The notes: a model not told the origin generated them from the letters alone. 64,000 bases of DNA from Pseudomonas sp. TH41 (GCF_016650695.1 NZ_JAEKFH010000005.1:310001-374000), one strand, 5' to 3'; counted from the stretch's first letter, positions 38,001 to 45,733 are shown. Numbers and translations: made by a program.

Positions 38001-40821
38001 GTTGACCGATCACGTCGGTCGGCGTGCGCACCTGATAGTCGTCCATCTCGTAGGTGGCCGGTACCAGGTTGGTTTGCTGGTACTGCACGCAGTCGAAGGT
38101 GTTCATGCGCATCACCAACGGCTCTGGCGGACGCTGCTTGTTAATCACCGGCCACGCGTCTTCCCACAGGGCCAGAATGCGCGCTTGCGGGAAGTGGTAA
38201 CCGACCTTGTTGTAGACCGCGTCGAATTGGATGTTCGCGGCTTTGTAGATCCGTGGCCGGTCAGCCGTGAACGTCGACGAGCCCGTGAAGGACATGCCGT
38301 CGATGCGCTCGCCGCTGTTGAATTCACCACTGCCGGCGCTGGCGGTCAGGCGTTTTTGCCGGTCGTCCATGCACGGTTCGTAGTACGGCGCACCCGCCAT
38401 CGGCAAGGCGCCGTTGGTGCGGAAGTTGCGCGCAACGATTTGATTGCCGGGCAACAGGGCAAAACTCGGGTGATCTTTTTTGGCGTGGAAGGCCATGGCC
38501 GCCTGCTCGACTTCGGTGCCCTCTTCCGGCATATAAATGGGCTTGGCGCGGGTCACTTCCTTGGAGAAGTCCAGGGACGTGGTAATGGTGCGCGCCTGGC
38601 CGCCCGAGGAAAAACCGTCCAGCGAGTGGCGTCCCAAACCGCCGTCCCAGCCACCGGATTGAGCCGGGTCGAGGTTGGCCCACAAGGCATTGCCGCTGTT
38701 CTTCAGACTCTGGGCCTTGGCGGCGTCGAGCATGTCCAGTGGCGGGGTCGGCGGGCGTTGGCCGACCGAACTTTCCATGCCGCCGATCCAGAAGGGATAA
38801 CCAGGGTTTTTCAGGCTGCCGTCGGCATTGCGATTGGCTTCGCTGCGGTCCACCAGGGCCAGGGAACCGATGGCCTGAGCGCCACCGTTACCGCCATGAT
38901 GCTCGCCGTCATCATCACCTTCGTCGTCATCGCTACCGGCCACCAGGACTTCACCGATTTTCGGCACCACCGCGACTTTGCCCGGCATGGGCGCCATGGC
39001 TTTGCCTGGCAGCGGCACGACCGCTGGAATCGGCGTACCGGCAACGATTTCGCCGTCGGGCAAGGCCCGGGCACCCGCGGCCGGTTTACCGCTGCGCAGT
39101 GCAAACGGTTCACTGTGGTAACCGTCGGTGCCCTGCTGGGACACCTCGAGTTGGGTGCCTTCTTCAAACACATCGTGCACCCGCCACATGCTCCACATGC
39201 CCTGAGCGAAGTGCGGATAGAAGTGGCAGTGATAGATCGCATCACCGGCGACGCGGTTGCGGTTGCCCGACCCTCCGTTGGCGATTTCATAGGTGTAACC
39301 GGCGCCCGGGCCAATGCCTTGGGCATCCACATAGTCAGAGTTGTCATCGTTGGGGTTAAACAACCACTGATGGCCGTGCAGGTGGAAGATGTGTTGCTCG
39401 TGGCCGTTGTGGGTGTTGCGGAATTTGACGAAGTCGCCGATGTAGCTGTGGTTGACGTTGGACGGCTCGGACGGATACAGCGCCATGGTCGCCTTGACCC
39501 CGACCTGATCGGCGCGCGGTGTTTCACCCGGACGAATGTTTTCCAGGCCCGCATTGGCCGGTACGTCCACCAGCATCGCCACGTCGCCGACGGTGTGCGC
39601 GCTGAGGAAGAATTCTTCATAGGCGCAGGACAGACAATCGTGCATCGGCCCGACGCCCAGTCGGTTGGCGACCACCTCGGCGCCCATGCCACCGGAGCCA
39701 TAGTTGATCATGAACGAATCGCGGGTCGGCTCCAGCACATGGGCCATCACCGGGTCGGCCCAGTACGCGGGGAATGCCTGAGTCGCAGCGGTCTCATCCT
39801 GGAACTGCGAGGCGAAATCACGGAACGGCTCCAGACGATTCGGGATCGCCGGGTTGCGTTTGCCGATGGCTTCCAGCGGATAAGTCGACGGCGGGAAGCT
39901 GCCGTCGGCGTTGCTGCCCATCACAATCGCGTCGCTTTCGCTGGAGATGATTTCATTGCCGTCGATCATGCTGATGATCGGCGTGCCGGCCTTGCCTTCA
40001 CCAATCCAGGGTTCGCGTTGCGGGTAACGCGCCTGGTAATCAACGATCGGTTGACCGGCCGGCGTACGGCCAACACTGGCCATGCGCATCTCTTCTTCGG
40101 TCACGGTGTTGCGGTAGGTGCGGCCGCCCTTGGGCACCACCACCACTTCGCCGAACAGGCCGTTGGCGACGTTGCCCGCATCGCCTTCGCCACCGAATGT
40201 TGCGCCCCGGCTGCTGGCGGCGAACGCGCCTTCGCGCTCGGCGTACAAGGTGTAGGAACGTGTGGCGCCAGGGGCGACTAATGCGTTGCCATTGCGCCCG
40301 GTATAGGCGGCGATGTCGTCGATGCTGTTGACCGCTTGCAGGCCATTGACCTGGAAACCGACGTGGCGGTCAGTGACTTGCTCATCGACCTTGAAGTTTT
40401 CTGCATCACCGATTTGGACTTCACCCTCTTCTCCCCCACCGTTATCGTGCGACCCGGGGTTGGCCTGATAGGCCAGCAGGTTCTGCAGGTTGAGGGTCAG
40501 GCAGTCACCGGCCGCAACGCGCAACACCAGGGGACGCGGACGCTTGTCGGGCCGCAACGCGACTTTGCCCGGCACCGCCGCCCCGCCTTGGGCAAGGGAC
40601 CTGTTGTGGTCGTCGACCACATCACGACGCAGGGCGAACATCATGCCGTTGACGTTTTGCGCACCGAGGCGGTTGAACATCAGCGGCTGATCCAGCGCCA
40701 CGACGTTCGCCACCAGATTTCGTTCGCAGCGTGCGGCGGCTTCGGCCATTTCGATGCCCAACAGCGGCGCTAAAAACAGCAGCAGGTTAACCAAGTGATG
40801 AGCGTGAGGTATGCCAGTCAT
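35014..40821 (-). CDS. mnxG: MnxG-type giant multicopper oxidase (putative Mn(II) oxidase)
   Basis: 1935 residues, several cupredoxin domains in tandem (ceruloplasmin-like). Signal peptide to about residue 31. Copper motifs, counted from the GTG at 40827, include HLHGH (482-486) and the HCHFYPHFAQGM type-1/3 signature (533-544). Further His clusters are FTHDHLGPSTHQ and HAGGHEEEHNVTLHG in the second half. The start is ATG 40821, with GCGAGG upstream; the in-frame GTG six bases earlier lacks spacing. MnxG is a proven Mn(II) oxidase family (Bacillus, P. putida GB-1). It heads an operon with a propeller protein, two SCO proteins, a cytochrome fusion and a parvulin. Confidence 0.9.
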   Translation of the reverse strand: MTGIPHAHHLVNLLLFLAPLLGIEMAEAAARCERNLVANVVALDQPLMFNRLGAQNVNGMMFALRRDVVDDHNRSLAQGGAAVPGKVALRPDKRPRPLVLRVAAGDCLTLNLQNLLAYQANPGSHDNGGGEEGEVQIGDAENFKVDEQVTDRHVGFQVNGLQAVNSIDDIAAYTGRNGNALVAPGATRSYTLYAEREGAFAASSRGATFGGEGDAGNVANGLFGEVVVVPKGGRTYRNTVTEEEMRMASVGRTPAGQPIVDYQARYPQREPWIGEGKAGTPIISMIDGNEIISSESDAIVMGSNADGSFPPSTYPLEAIGKRNPAIPNRLEPFRDFASQFQDETAATQAFPAYWADPVMAHVLEPTRDSFMINYGSGGMGAEVVANRLGVGPMHDCLSCAYEEFFLSAHTVGDVAMLVDVPANAGLENIRPGETPRADQVGVKATMALYPSEPSNVNHSYIGDFVKFRNTHNGHEQHIFHLHGHQWLFNPNDDNSDYVDAQGIGPGAGYTYEIANGGSGNRNRVAGDAIYHCHFYPHFAQGMWSMWRVHDVFEEGTQLEVSQQGTDGYHSEPFALRSGKPAAGARALPDGEIVAGTPIPAVVPLPGKAMAPMPGKVAVVPKIGEVLVAGSDDDEGDDDGEHHGGNGGAQAIGSLALVDRSEANRNADGSLKNPGYPFWIGGMESSVGQRPPTPPLDMLDAAKAQSLKNSGNALWANLDPAQSGGWDGGLGRHSLDGFSSGGQARTITTSLDFSKEVTRAKPIYMPEEGTEVEQAAMAFHAKKDHPSFALLPGNQIVARNFRTNGALPMAGAPYYEPCMDDRQKRLTASAGSGEFNSGERIDGMSFTGSSTFTADRPRIYKAANIQFDAVYNKVGYHFPQARILALWEDAWPVINKQRPPEPLVMRMNTFDCVQYQQTNLVPATYEMDDYQVRTPTDVIGQHIHLPKWDLTAADGSANGWNYEDGVLSPGAVQERIHAIREFNQCATADPRDGTPACPKAKSHPYFGQFGRADWVGARTAMQRWFVDPVVNTKGVDRGLGTIFTHDHLGPSTHQQIGLYATVLAEPAGSTWFHAETGEPLYSGARQDGGPTSWQAVISTGDLDGDGKNDSFREFFLEYSDFQHAYEAGVYVGAGPNGVPNPQAFPATADSFRYAINPPVRKEAETLLEQVVEARGGLMPGCPSRPCPQAISVDDPGMFVVNYRNEPLALRVYDPNKVGPDGKRGMQADGLGGDLAYAMQSRTDRAIPAMNLAPNLVTAATGPTGGTTLFPPHINRGGAEPGDPFTPMLRTYTGDNVRLRVHAGGHEEEHNVTLHGVKWLQSGSGYGNSSNSGWRSSQMIGISEQMGFNAPVSMLSSSAATTGDYLYSMDASLEGYWSGIWGVMRNYTAQRSDLFALPNNAKPASVRNTVAFDGICPRIGANLNGIGTRPTPQRNYEVVAALANDILGNPLSLAIGDPAGLGQHVGGPLNPAGGTLVYNSRAVNIPQVTVNDPADGTTFTIGGQSGQLHDPTAILYVRKADLDPVTGKLKPGVPVEPLVLRATAGDCINITLENRLPSVMPDLTQTASVMGMVKRDRNDGEGSTTFSNNLMRPSSTVGLHAQLLAYDITKSDGTNVGTNPIQTVPPRVGNVGAYPMRSYQYYAGHLEREGKPITQLGRSVDNINATAVEFGGLNFTPADVIKQPQKGLGGAMSILPIGATWVDDARKVSATVTAPGQTTYRDFAMVWQKALNMRWANGRPVEGIASEAGVPTDPQDNSSMAINYKTEPMWYRFGLPPDAPFGHADGHGYGDVPNAHMAFSNALVGGDPQTPVLYVKPGQPFRTHILMPTGGSRGSTFQLDGHVWSVNPFQSEKSDTGGYPMSTPGVGSVRFGYNPMSMYIGAHESILPAAHFSFMHPSAGGSNAIPGDYLFRDYAAYGNTAGLWGLLRVTNEPEPAP

Positions 40822-40876
40822 GATCACGGGCCTCGCTGTAGGTGCTCACAGGGAACAAGTCTCGACAAATCCTTTG

Positions 40877-40892
40877 AGCAATCCGCATGCCA
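40877..40892 (-). promoter_or_regulatory. Sigma54 (-24/-12) promoter of mnxG
   Basis: TGGCATGCGGATTGCT has a near-consensus -24 box and TTGC at -12, GG and GC 10 bp apart. Predicted start site about 40866, 45 nt before the ATG. Confidence 0.8.
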
Positions 40893-40963
40893 TAAATAAT
40901 TTGTTTGTTTTTCAGATGGTTACGTAAACGACTTGATAACTCGGGGGATATTCCCCACCCATT

Positions 40964-40977
40964 CCCCGTTTTTCGGG
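40964..40977. promoter_or_regulatory. Putative MnxR-type activating palindrome, proximal (mnxG)
   Basis: CCCCGTTTTTCGGG, seven of eight arm bases of CCCC-N6-GGGG, centred about 105 bp upstream of the predicted start site. Confidence 0.45.
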
Positions 40978-41006
40978 CTGACGACAACATCACCCAAAAC
41001 GCAAAT

Positions 41007-41094
41007 CCTGTAGGAGCGAGCTTGCTCGCGATGGTGGGTCAGCTACTGGGGTGTCAACTGACACACCATCGCGAGCAAGCTCGCTCCTACAGGG
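41007..41094. repeat. REP inverted pair upstream of mnxG
   Basis: CCTGTAGGAGCGAGCTTGC and its complement about 30 bp apart. It sits between the two activating palindromes of mnxG. Confidence 0.9.
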
Positions 41095-41127
41095 AAACGG
41101 GGGTGTCAGTTAGAACAGAGAGCGTTG

Positions 41128-41141
41128 CCCCACTATTGGGG
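41128..41141. promoter_or_regulatory. Putative MnxR-type activating palindrome, distal (mnxG)
   Basis: CCCCACTATTGGGG, identical to the site at 29053, flanked by TTG and AAA. It is about 268 bp upstream of the predicted mnxG start site, 88 bp of which is the REP pair. Confidence 0.55.
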
Positions 41142-41152
41142 AAACCCCCCAA

Positions 41153-41764
41153 TCACAGCGGCGCATCCACGCCCAGGCCCTGCAGGCGGCGGTATTGGCG
41201 CAGCACGTTTGGCACGTAACGCTGGGTTTCAGCGAACGGCGGGATCACCCCGCCACGGCTGAGCACCGCTTGCGGCCCGGCGTTGTAGGCGGCCACGGCG
41301 AGGGCGATGTCGTTGTCGAACAGGGTCATCAGGTGCTTGAGGTATTTGGCGCCGCCCTGGATGTTGGCTTTCGGGTCATAGACGTCTTTCACCCCCATTT
41401 CCCGGGCGGTGGCGGGCATCAATTGCATCAGCCCTCCGGCACCTTTGGCGGACGTCGCGTCGGCGTTGTAGCTGGACTCGGTTTTAATCACCGCATGCAG
41501 CAGCGCCGCTGGCAATTCGTTGGCCGTGGCCGCCGCCGAGACCAGCTCGGCGTAGGGTTGGTTGGCAATCATCTGGGGCTGCTGATCGAGGCTGACCAAG
41601 GCCTTTTCCGGCTCATGAATCACCCGTTCGTAGTGCCGTCCGGGACGATGGACGTTGGACAAAATGTAGCTGCCCCTGGCGTCCACGGAAATGAACACAT
41701 CGGCCTGGGCGACACCGGTCAACAGCAGACAGCCGAGTAATCCTTGGGTGAGTGACTTCATCAT
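41153..41764 (-). CDS. Lytic transglycosylase (SLT family)
   Basis: 203 residues, periplasmic. Start ATG 41764 (MMKSLTQ) with GGGGAGG upstream. Signal peptide cleaved about AQA. An N-terminal DUF4124-like strand segment (VFISVDARGSYILSN) precedes an SLT domain with catalytic Glu in KTESSYN and the motifs GLMQLMPATA and AYNAGPQAV. Divergent from gspG, so its likely job is local peptidoglycan opening for the secretion machine; general cell-wall turnover is the alternative. Confidence 0.88.
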   Translation of the reverse strand: MMKSLTQGLLGCLLLTGVAQADVFISVDARGSYILSNVHRPGRHYERVIHEPEKALVSLDQQPQMIANQPYAELVSAAATANELPAALLHAVIKTESSYNADATSAKGAGGLMQLMPATAREMGVKDVYDPKANIQGGAKYLKHLMTLFDNDIALAVAAYNAGPQAVLSRGGVIPPFAETQRYVPNVLRQYRRLQGLGVDAPL

Positions 41765-41783
41765 TACGCCTCCCCTGGCCGGC

Positions 41784-41797
41784 CCCGAAAAGTGGGG
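41784..41797. promoter_or_regulatory. Putative MnxR-type activating palindrome (gspG side)
   Basis: CCCGAAAAGTGGGG, seven of eight arm bases, or equally CCCC-N7-GGGG. It is centred about 133 bp upstream of the predicted gspG start site. An inverted GGGGGTATTGCCCC overlaps it. Confidence 0.4.
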
Positions 41798-41897
41798 GTA
41801 TTGCCCCAATGGCCGATCGTGAATCAGCCTTACGCAAGCACCGTGCCGCAAGTGAGAAGGCCCGTAATACTTGGGATTCAGGAGAATGCATCAGCCT

Positions 41898-41913
41898 GAG
41901 CATGGCAATTGCA
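41898..41913 (+). promoter_or_regulatory. Possible weak sigma54 promoter of gspG-gspF
   Basis: GAGCATGGCAATTGCA keeps CATG and TTGCA as at mnxG, but the -24 doublet reads AG instead of GG. Predicted start site about 41924, giving a 33-nt leader. Weakest of the five promoters. Confidence 0.4.
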
Positions 41914-41956
41914 TACGCCTGTATGGCGATCCTTCTGCCGACTGTGCGAGGTCATC

Positions 41957-42391
41957 ATGAATCAGCGTCTGCGTTCTACCCCGCGTACTCAAAGCGGGTT
42001 CACCCTGCTCGAACTGTTGGTGGTGCTGGTGGTGCTGGGGCTGTTGGCCGGCATCGTCGCGCCGAAGTATTTCGCTCAACTGGGCCGCTCCGAAGTGAAG
42101 GTGGCCAAGGCGCAAATTGAAGGCCTGGGCAAGGCACTGGACTTGTACCGCCTGGAGGTCGGTCACTACCCGTCGACCGAACAAGGTTTGCAGGCGCTGG
42201 TGACGGCGCCGAGTGATGAAACCCGATGGACTGGTCCCTACCTGCAGAAAAAGCTGCCGCAGGATCCATGGGGGCGTAACTACACCTATCGCTACCCCGG
42301 CGAAAACGGCGAATACGATTTGCTGTCCATGGGCAAGGACGGGCAACCCGGTGGCGAAGGCGAAAACGCCGAAATCACCAGCTGGCAATGA
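41957..42391 (+). CDS. gspG: GspG, major pseudopilin
   Basis: 144 residues. Start ATG 41957 with GCGAGG upstream. Prepilin leader ending SG-FTLLELLVVLVVLGLLAG with Glu5, then canonical GspG features: GLGKALDLYRLEVGHYPSTEQGLQAL, WTGPYLQKKLPQDPWG, GENGEYDLLSMGKDGQPGGEGENAEI (Ca site, quoted in part). It is the only canonical GspG of the window and pairs with gspF next door. Confidence 0.93.
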   Translation: MNQRLRSTPRTQSGFTLLELLVVLVVLGLLAGIVAPKYFAQLGRSEVKVAKAQIEGLGKALDLYRLEVGHYPSTEQGLQALVTAPSDETRWTGPYLQKKLPQDPWGRNYTYRYPGENGEYDLLSMGKDGQPGGEGENAEITSWQ

Positions 42392-42405
42392 CGGGAGTGG
42401 CGATC

Positions 42406-43593
42406 ATGCGTTTTCATCTCAAAGCCGTTGGCAAGGCCGGCGTCGTCTCGATGACCGTCGAGGCGCTCGGCCACAGCGAAGCCCGGCGCATTGTCGAAGA
42501 CCAGGGTTATCGGGTAGTCAGCCTGTACGCCGAGCGGCACTGGCGTGCGTTGCGCGTTCGACAGCGCGAGACCTTCAACCTGGTGCTGTTCAGCCAGGAA
42601 CTGACAACATTGCTCAATGCGGGCCTGCCGTTGATCGATGCGCTGGAAAGCCTGGCGGAAAAAGAGAACGCGCCACAGGCCCGCAAGACCTTGAGCGAAC
42701 TGGTGCGCCTGCTTTATGAAGGCAAATCGTTCTCCCAGGCACTGGGCCAGTTGTCCGCTGTTTTCCCTCCTCTCTATGTGGCGCTGGTGCAGTCCAGCGA
42801 GAAGACCGGCGCCGTGGGCGATGCCCTGGGCCGCTATGTCAGCTATCGCCAGCGCATGGACGAGGTTCGGCAGAAGATCGTCAGCGCTTCGATCTACCCC
42901 ATGCTATTGCTGGTGGTGGGGGGTGGCGTGGTGTTGTTTTTGATGGGCTACGTGGTGCCGCGCTTCAGTCTCGTGTTCGAAGGCCTGGGGTCGAACTTGC
43001 CGTGGCTCTCGCAAGTCCTGATGAGCAGCGGGATGTTCCTGCACACGCATCAGGGCGAATTCTTCGGCGCATTGGCGGCGATCATCGTCGCCCTCGTCTT
43101 CCTGAAACGCCAACCGGCCTTTCGCCGGGGCGTGGACCGGGTCATTGAAAAACTCCCGGCGGTCCATCAACGCATCTTCATGTACGAACTGGCGCGGTTC
43201 TACCGCTCGCTGGGGATTTTGCTGCAAGGCGGCATTCCCCTCGTCACCGCCATGGGCATGGTTCGCGGCTTGCTCACCGTCGCCTCTCGCGCTCGCCTGG
43301 ACCAGGCCTGCGAACGGGTACGCGAGGGACAGTCGCTGTCCACCGCGCTGGAACTCAATCATCTGGTGACCCCGGTTTCCCTGCGCCTGCTGCGCGCCGG
43401 TGAACAGTCCGGCAACCTCGGGCAAATGATGGAGCGCAGCGCCGACTTCTACGACGAAGAAATCAGCCGCTGGATCGAATGGTTCGTGCGGCTGTTCGAA
43501 CCGTTGCTCATGACCTTCATTGGCCTGCTGATCGGGGTCATCGTGATCCTGATGTACATCCCTATTTTCGAGCTGGCCTCAAGCATTCACTGA
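42406..43593 (+). CDS. gspF: GspF, type II secretion inner-membrane platform protein
   Basis: 395 residues with two GspF domains (ELTTLLNAGLPLIDALESLAE in the first, ARFYRSLGILLQGGIPLVTAM in the second) and three membrane segments (about 165-190, 220-240 and the C-terminal ~365-390). Start taken as ATG 42406, which has GGGAG 8 nt upstream; ATG 42388 overlaps the gspG stop and is possible. It completes the machine whose ATPase, adaptor and secretin genes lie 14-20 kb away at 22317-28236. Confidence 0.92.
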   Translation: MRFHLKAVGKAGVVSMTVEALGHSEARRIVEDQGYRVVSLYAERHWRALRVRQRETFNLVLFSQELTTLLNAGLPLIDALESLAEKENAPQARKTLSELVRLLYEGKSFSQALGQLSAVFPPLYVALVQSSEKTGAVGDALGRYVSYRQRMDEVRQKIVSASIYPMLLLVVGGGVVLFLMGYVVPRFSLVFEGLGSNLPWLSQVLMSSGMFLHTHQGEFFGALAAIIVALVFLKRQPAFRRGVDRVIEKLPAVHQRIFMYELARFYRSLGILLQGGIPLVTAMGMVRGLLTVASRARLDQACERVREGQSLSTALELNHLVTPVSLRLLRAGEQSGNLGQMMERSADFYDEEISRWIEWFVRLFEPLLMTFIGLLIGVIVILMYIPIFELASSIH

Positions 43594-43743
43594 CCCTCTG
43601 CAACAGGGTCGAACGGTACGTCGCAGTGTTCATCGAGGTGACAAATGAATAAATCAGTACGTTGACGTGTTTATCAACTGAATTAGCAGCACGTTGCACT
43701 GTTCCTCAACGTTCCAACCCTGAACGAGAAGACGGAGAACGAC

Positions 43744-44283
43744 ATGCACATCAACAAGCTTTTACTGGCAGTAGCTATTGGCGCAGTTCTGTCGGCGTCC
43801 ACCGTACTGATACCGGACAACCTGTCCGGAGTCTCGACTGCCCACGCCAAGGATGGAGGGGGTGGTGGCGGCTCTGGTGGTGGCGGTGGCGGCAATGGCG
43901 GAGGTGGTGGAGGTTCCGGCGGTGGTGGCGGTGGCGGCGGTGGCGGCGGCGGCGGCAATGGCGGCGGTCACGGAGGAAGCGGCAGCGGCGGCAACGGTGG
44001 CAGTGGCGGCAATAGCGGCAGTGGTCACAGTGGTAGCGATCACAGCGGCAGCGACCATGGCTCGGGGCATTCCGGCAACACAGCGTCCTCCGGGCGCAAT
44101 GGCACGCACGAAGAGCCGGGAGACGACCATGGGGTTCATCATGCCGGTGAAATAGGTGATGACCACGGCGTTCACGCCAATGGTGAAGTGGGTGACGACC
44201 ACGGTGTGCATGGCAACGGTGAAGTCGGCGATGACCACGGCGTTCACGCCAATGGTGAAGTAGGCGATGACAAAAGGACCTGA
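43744..44283 (+). CDS. Glycine-rich secreted protein with His/Asp tandem repeats
   Basis: 179 residues, no known family. Signal peptide (cleaved about AHA, residue 35), then a nearly pure Gly/Ser/Asn tract (38-95), a Gly-Ser-His-Asp stretch (95-120) and four 12-residue repeats of the form GDDHGVHxxGEV (residues 126-173) plus a partial fifth. The repeats are dense in Asp, His and Glu, which could bind metal. GGAG upstream of the ATG. It follows gspGF by 150 bp. A secreted mineral-binding or matrix protein is an inference; the coding frame is supported by signal peptide and repeat periodicity. Confidence 0.72.
   Translation: MHINKLLLAVAIGAVLSASTVLIPDNLSGVSTAHAKDGGGGGGSGGGGGGNGGGGGGSGGGGGGGGGGGGGNGGGHGGSGSGGNGGSGGNSGSGHSGSDHSGSDHGSGHSGNTASSGRNGTHEEPGDDHGVHHAGEIGDDHGVHANGEVGDDHGVHGNGEVGDDHGVHANGEVGDDKRT
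44119..44280 (+). repeat. 36-bp in-frame tandem repeats (12 aa, GDDHGVHxxGEV)
   Basis: Four copies plus a partial one at the 3' end of the glycine-rich gene. The DNA copies are very similar, which suggests recent duplication. Confidence 0.85.
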
Positions 44284-44312
44284 CAAACGCTGATCCGAAA
44301 CAACACAAACTT

Positions 44313-44410
44313 CTGTAGGAGCTGCCGCAGGCTGCGATCTTTTGATCTTGATTTTCAGTATCCCGGACAGATCAAGATCAAAAGATCGCAGCCTGCGGCA
44401 GCTCCTACAG
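44313..44410. repeat. Long inverted repeat (GTAGGAGCTGCCGCAGG type)
   Basis: Complementary arms of about 38 bp around a short loop, same family as 17541-17641. It separates the island from ordinary genes and may end transcription from both sides. Confidence 0.9.
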
Positions 44411-44439
44411 GTACAGCGCCATCCAGCGATAGTCTCAGC

Positions 44440-45669
44440 TCAGTCACTCCCATTCTGAGCCAATGCCACCCGCAACCGCGCCGCACTCGCCCGCGGGCAA
44501 TTCAACTGAACTCGCTCCAACCCCAACCAATCCGCCATCTGCCGCAAACTGAGCGCCAACGCCATCATTCCCTCGTCATCCAGTCCCGGCTCTTCCTCAT
44601 GGACCGCGTGCACCGCCAATCGGCCCAACGCCCGCTCGGCGCGCAGGTCTACCCGCGCAGCAATCCGTTCATTGTGCAAAAACGGCAACACGTAATAGCC
44701 GTAGATCCGCTTGTCCTGCGGCGTATAAATCTCCAGCCGATAGCGGAAATCGAACAACCTTTCGGTGCGACTGCGCTCCCAGATCAGCGAATCGAAGGGT
44801 GAAAGCAGTGCACTGGACTCGACCTTGCGCGGCACTTTCGGCTCAGGCAGGCAATACGCCGGCTGCCGCCAGCCCTGGACCTCGCACGCCAGCAACTCAC
44901 CCGCCTCAACCAGCTCTGCCAGACGTGGACGACTGTCTGCCGGGCTCAAGCGGAAATAGTCCCGCAGGTCCTTTTCGGTGCCAACGCCCAAGGCTGTCGC
45001 GGCATGCAGCAACAATCCGCGCTGGGCCTCGGCCTCACTGAGCAACGGTTGTTGCAGAATCGCCGAGGGAATGACCCGCTCCGGCAAGTCATAGAGCCGC
45101 TCGAATCCGCGTCGGCCGGCAACGGCCACTTCACCGGCAGCGAACAACCATTCCAACGCATGCTTTTCCGCGCTCCAGTCCCACCACGGCCCTGCCCGCT
45201 CCTGACGGGTCGAGAGACTTCCGGCCCCCAGCGCACCCAATTCCTGAACCGAAGCCAGCACTCGGCGAATGGTGCCCTGTTGCTCACGCCCGAATCGCGC
45301 CAGTTGCTGATAAATGTCTTCACCACGGGTCGCCCGCGACATGCGCCAGCGCATCAGCGGGTACATCGACAAGGGTAGCAACGACGCTTCATGGCCCCAA
45401 TACTCGAACAGCGTGCGTCGACGGCCCTGACTCCAGGCAGCCTGGTCGAGTAAGTCGGATGAGTAGTTGCCGAGGCGGGAAAACAAGGGAAGGTAGTGCG
45501 AACGCACCAACGCATTGACCGAATCAATCTGCAGAATGCCCAAACGCTCGATCAGACGATTGAGCTGAACCGGTTTGATCGTCGCTGGCGGCTGGCGCCC
45601 GTTGAACCCTTGGGCGGCCAGCGCCAGACGGCGAGCCTGTTTGAGGGAAAAGGACAGCGTCGCGGGCAT
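44440..45669 (-). CDS. YcaQ/AlkX-type winged-helix DNA glycosylase
   Basis: 409 residues. Family landmarks are the QID motif in LGILQIDSVNALVRSHYLPLFSRLG and the FEYWGHEASLLP segment. Known members (Escherichia coli YcaQ, AlkZ) excise bulky alkylated bases and unhook interstrand crosslinks. Start ATG 45669 with AGGAG upstream; upstream in-frame codons include a TTG. First ordinary chromosomal gene to the right of the island. Confidence 0.82.
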   Translation of the reverse strand: MPATLSFSLKQARRLALAAQGFNGRQPPATIKPVQLNRLIERLGILQIDSVNALVRSHYLPLFSRLGNYSSDLLDQAAWSQGRRRTLFEYWGHEASLLPLSMYPLMRWRMSRATRGEDIYQQLARFGREQQGTIRRVLASVQELGALGAGSLSTRQERAGPWWDWSAEKHALEWLFAAGEVAVAGRRGFERLYDLPERVIPSAILQQPLLSEAEAQRGLLLHAATALGVGTEKDLRDYFRLSPADSRPRLAELVEAGELLACEVQGWRQPAYCLPEPKVPRKVESSALLSPFDSLIWERSRTERLFDFRYRLEIYTPQDKRIYGYYVLPFLHNERIAARVDLRAERALGRLAVHAVHEEEPGLDDEGMMALALSLRQMADWLGLERVQLNCPRASAARLRVALAQNGSD

Positions 45670-45733
45670 GAGCATCTCCTTGTCTGCTCGCAACCTACCT
45701 CACCGGGAGAGGGTTTGTGTAGCGCTGGAATCA

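Larger units (their letters stand above)
40822..41152. other. Control region of mnxG
   Basis: 331 bp with no gene. It holds the -24/-12 promoter, one near-match and one perfect activating palindrome, and a REP pair between them (41007-41094). Confidence 0.6.

Noticed and set aside
37543..40281. 912-residue plus-strand ORF opposite mnxG (also 35140-37533, 797 aa)
   Set aside because: Antisense shadows of the multicopper oxidase gene; His/Arg/Val-rich with no domain, while the minus frame has clear copper motifs.
43594..43743. Search for a sigma54 promoter ahead of the glycine-rich gene
   Set aside because: TTGCA occurs at about 43694 but no GG doublet lies at the right spacing; the gene may be read through from gspF.
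43683..43958. Proline-rich minus-strand ORF
   Set aside because: Complement of the poly-glycine tract; the plus frame has a signal peptide and coherent 12-residue repeats.
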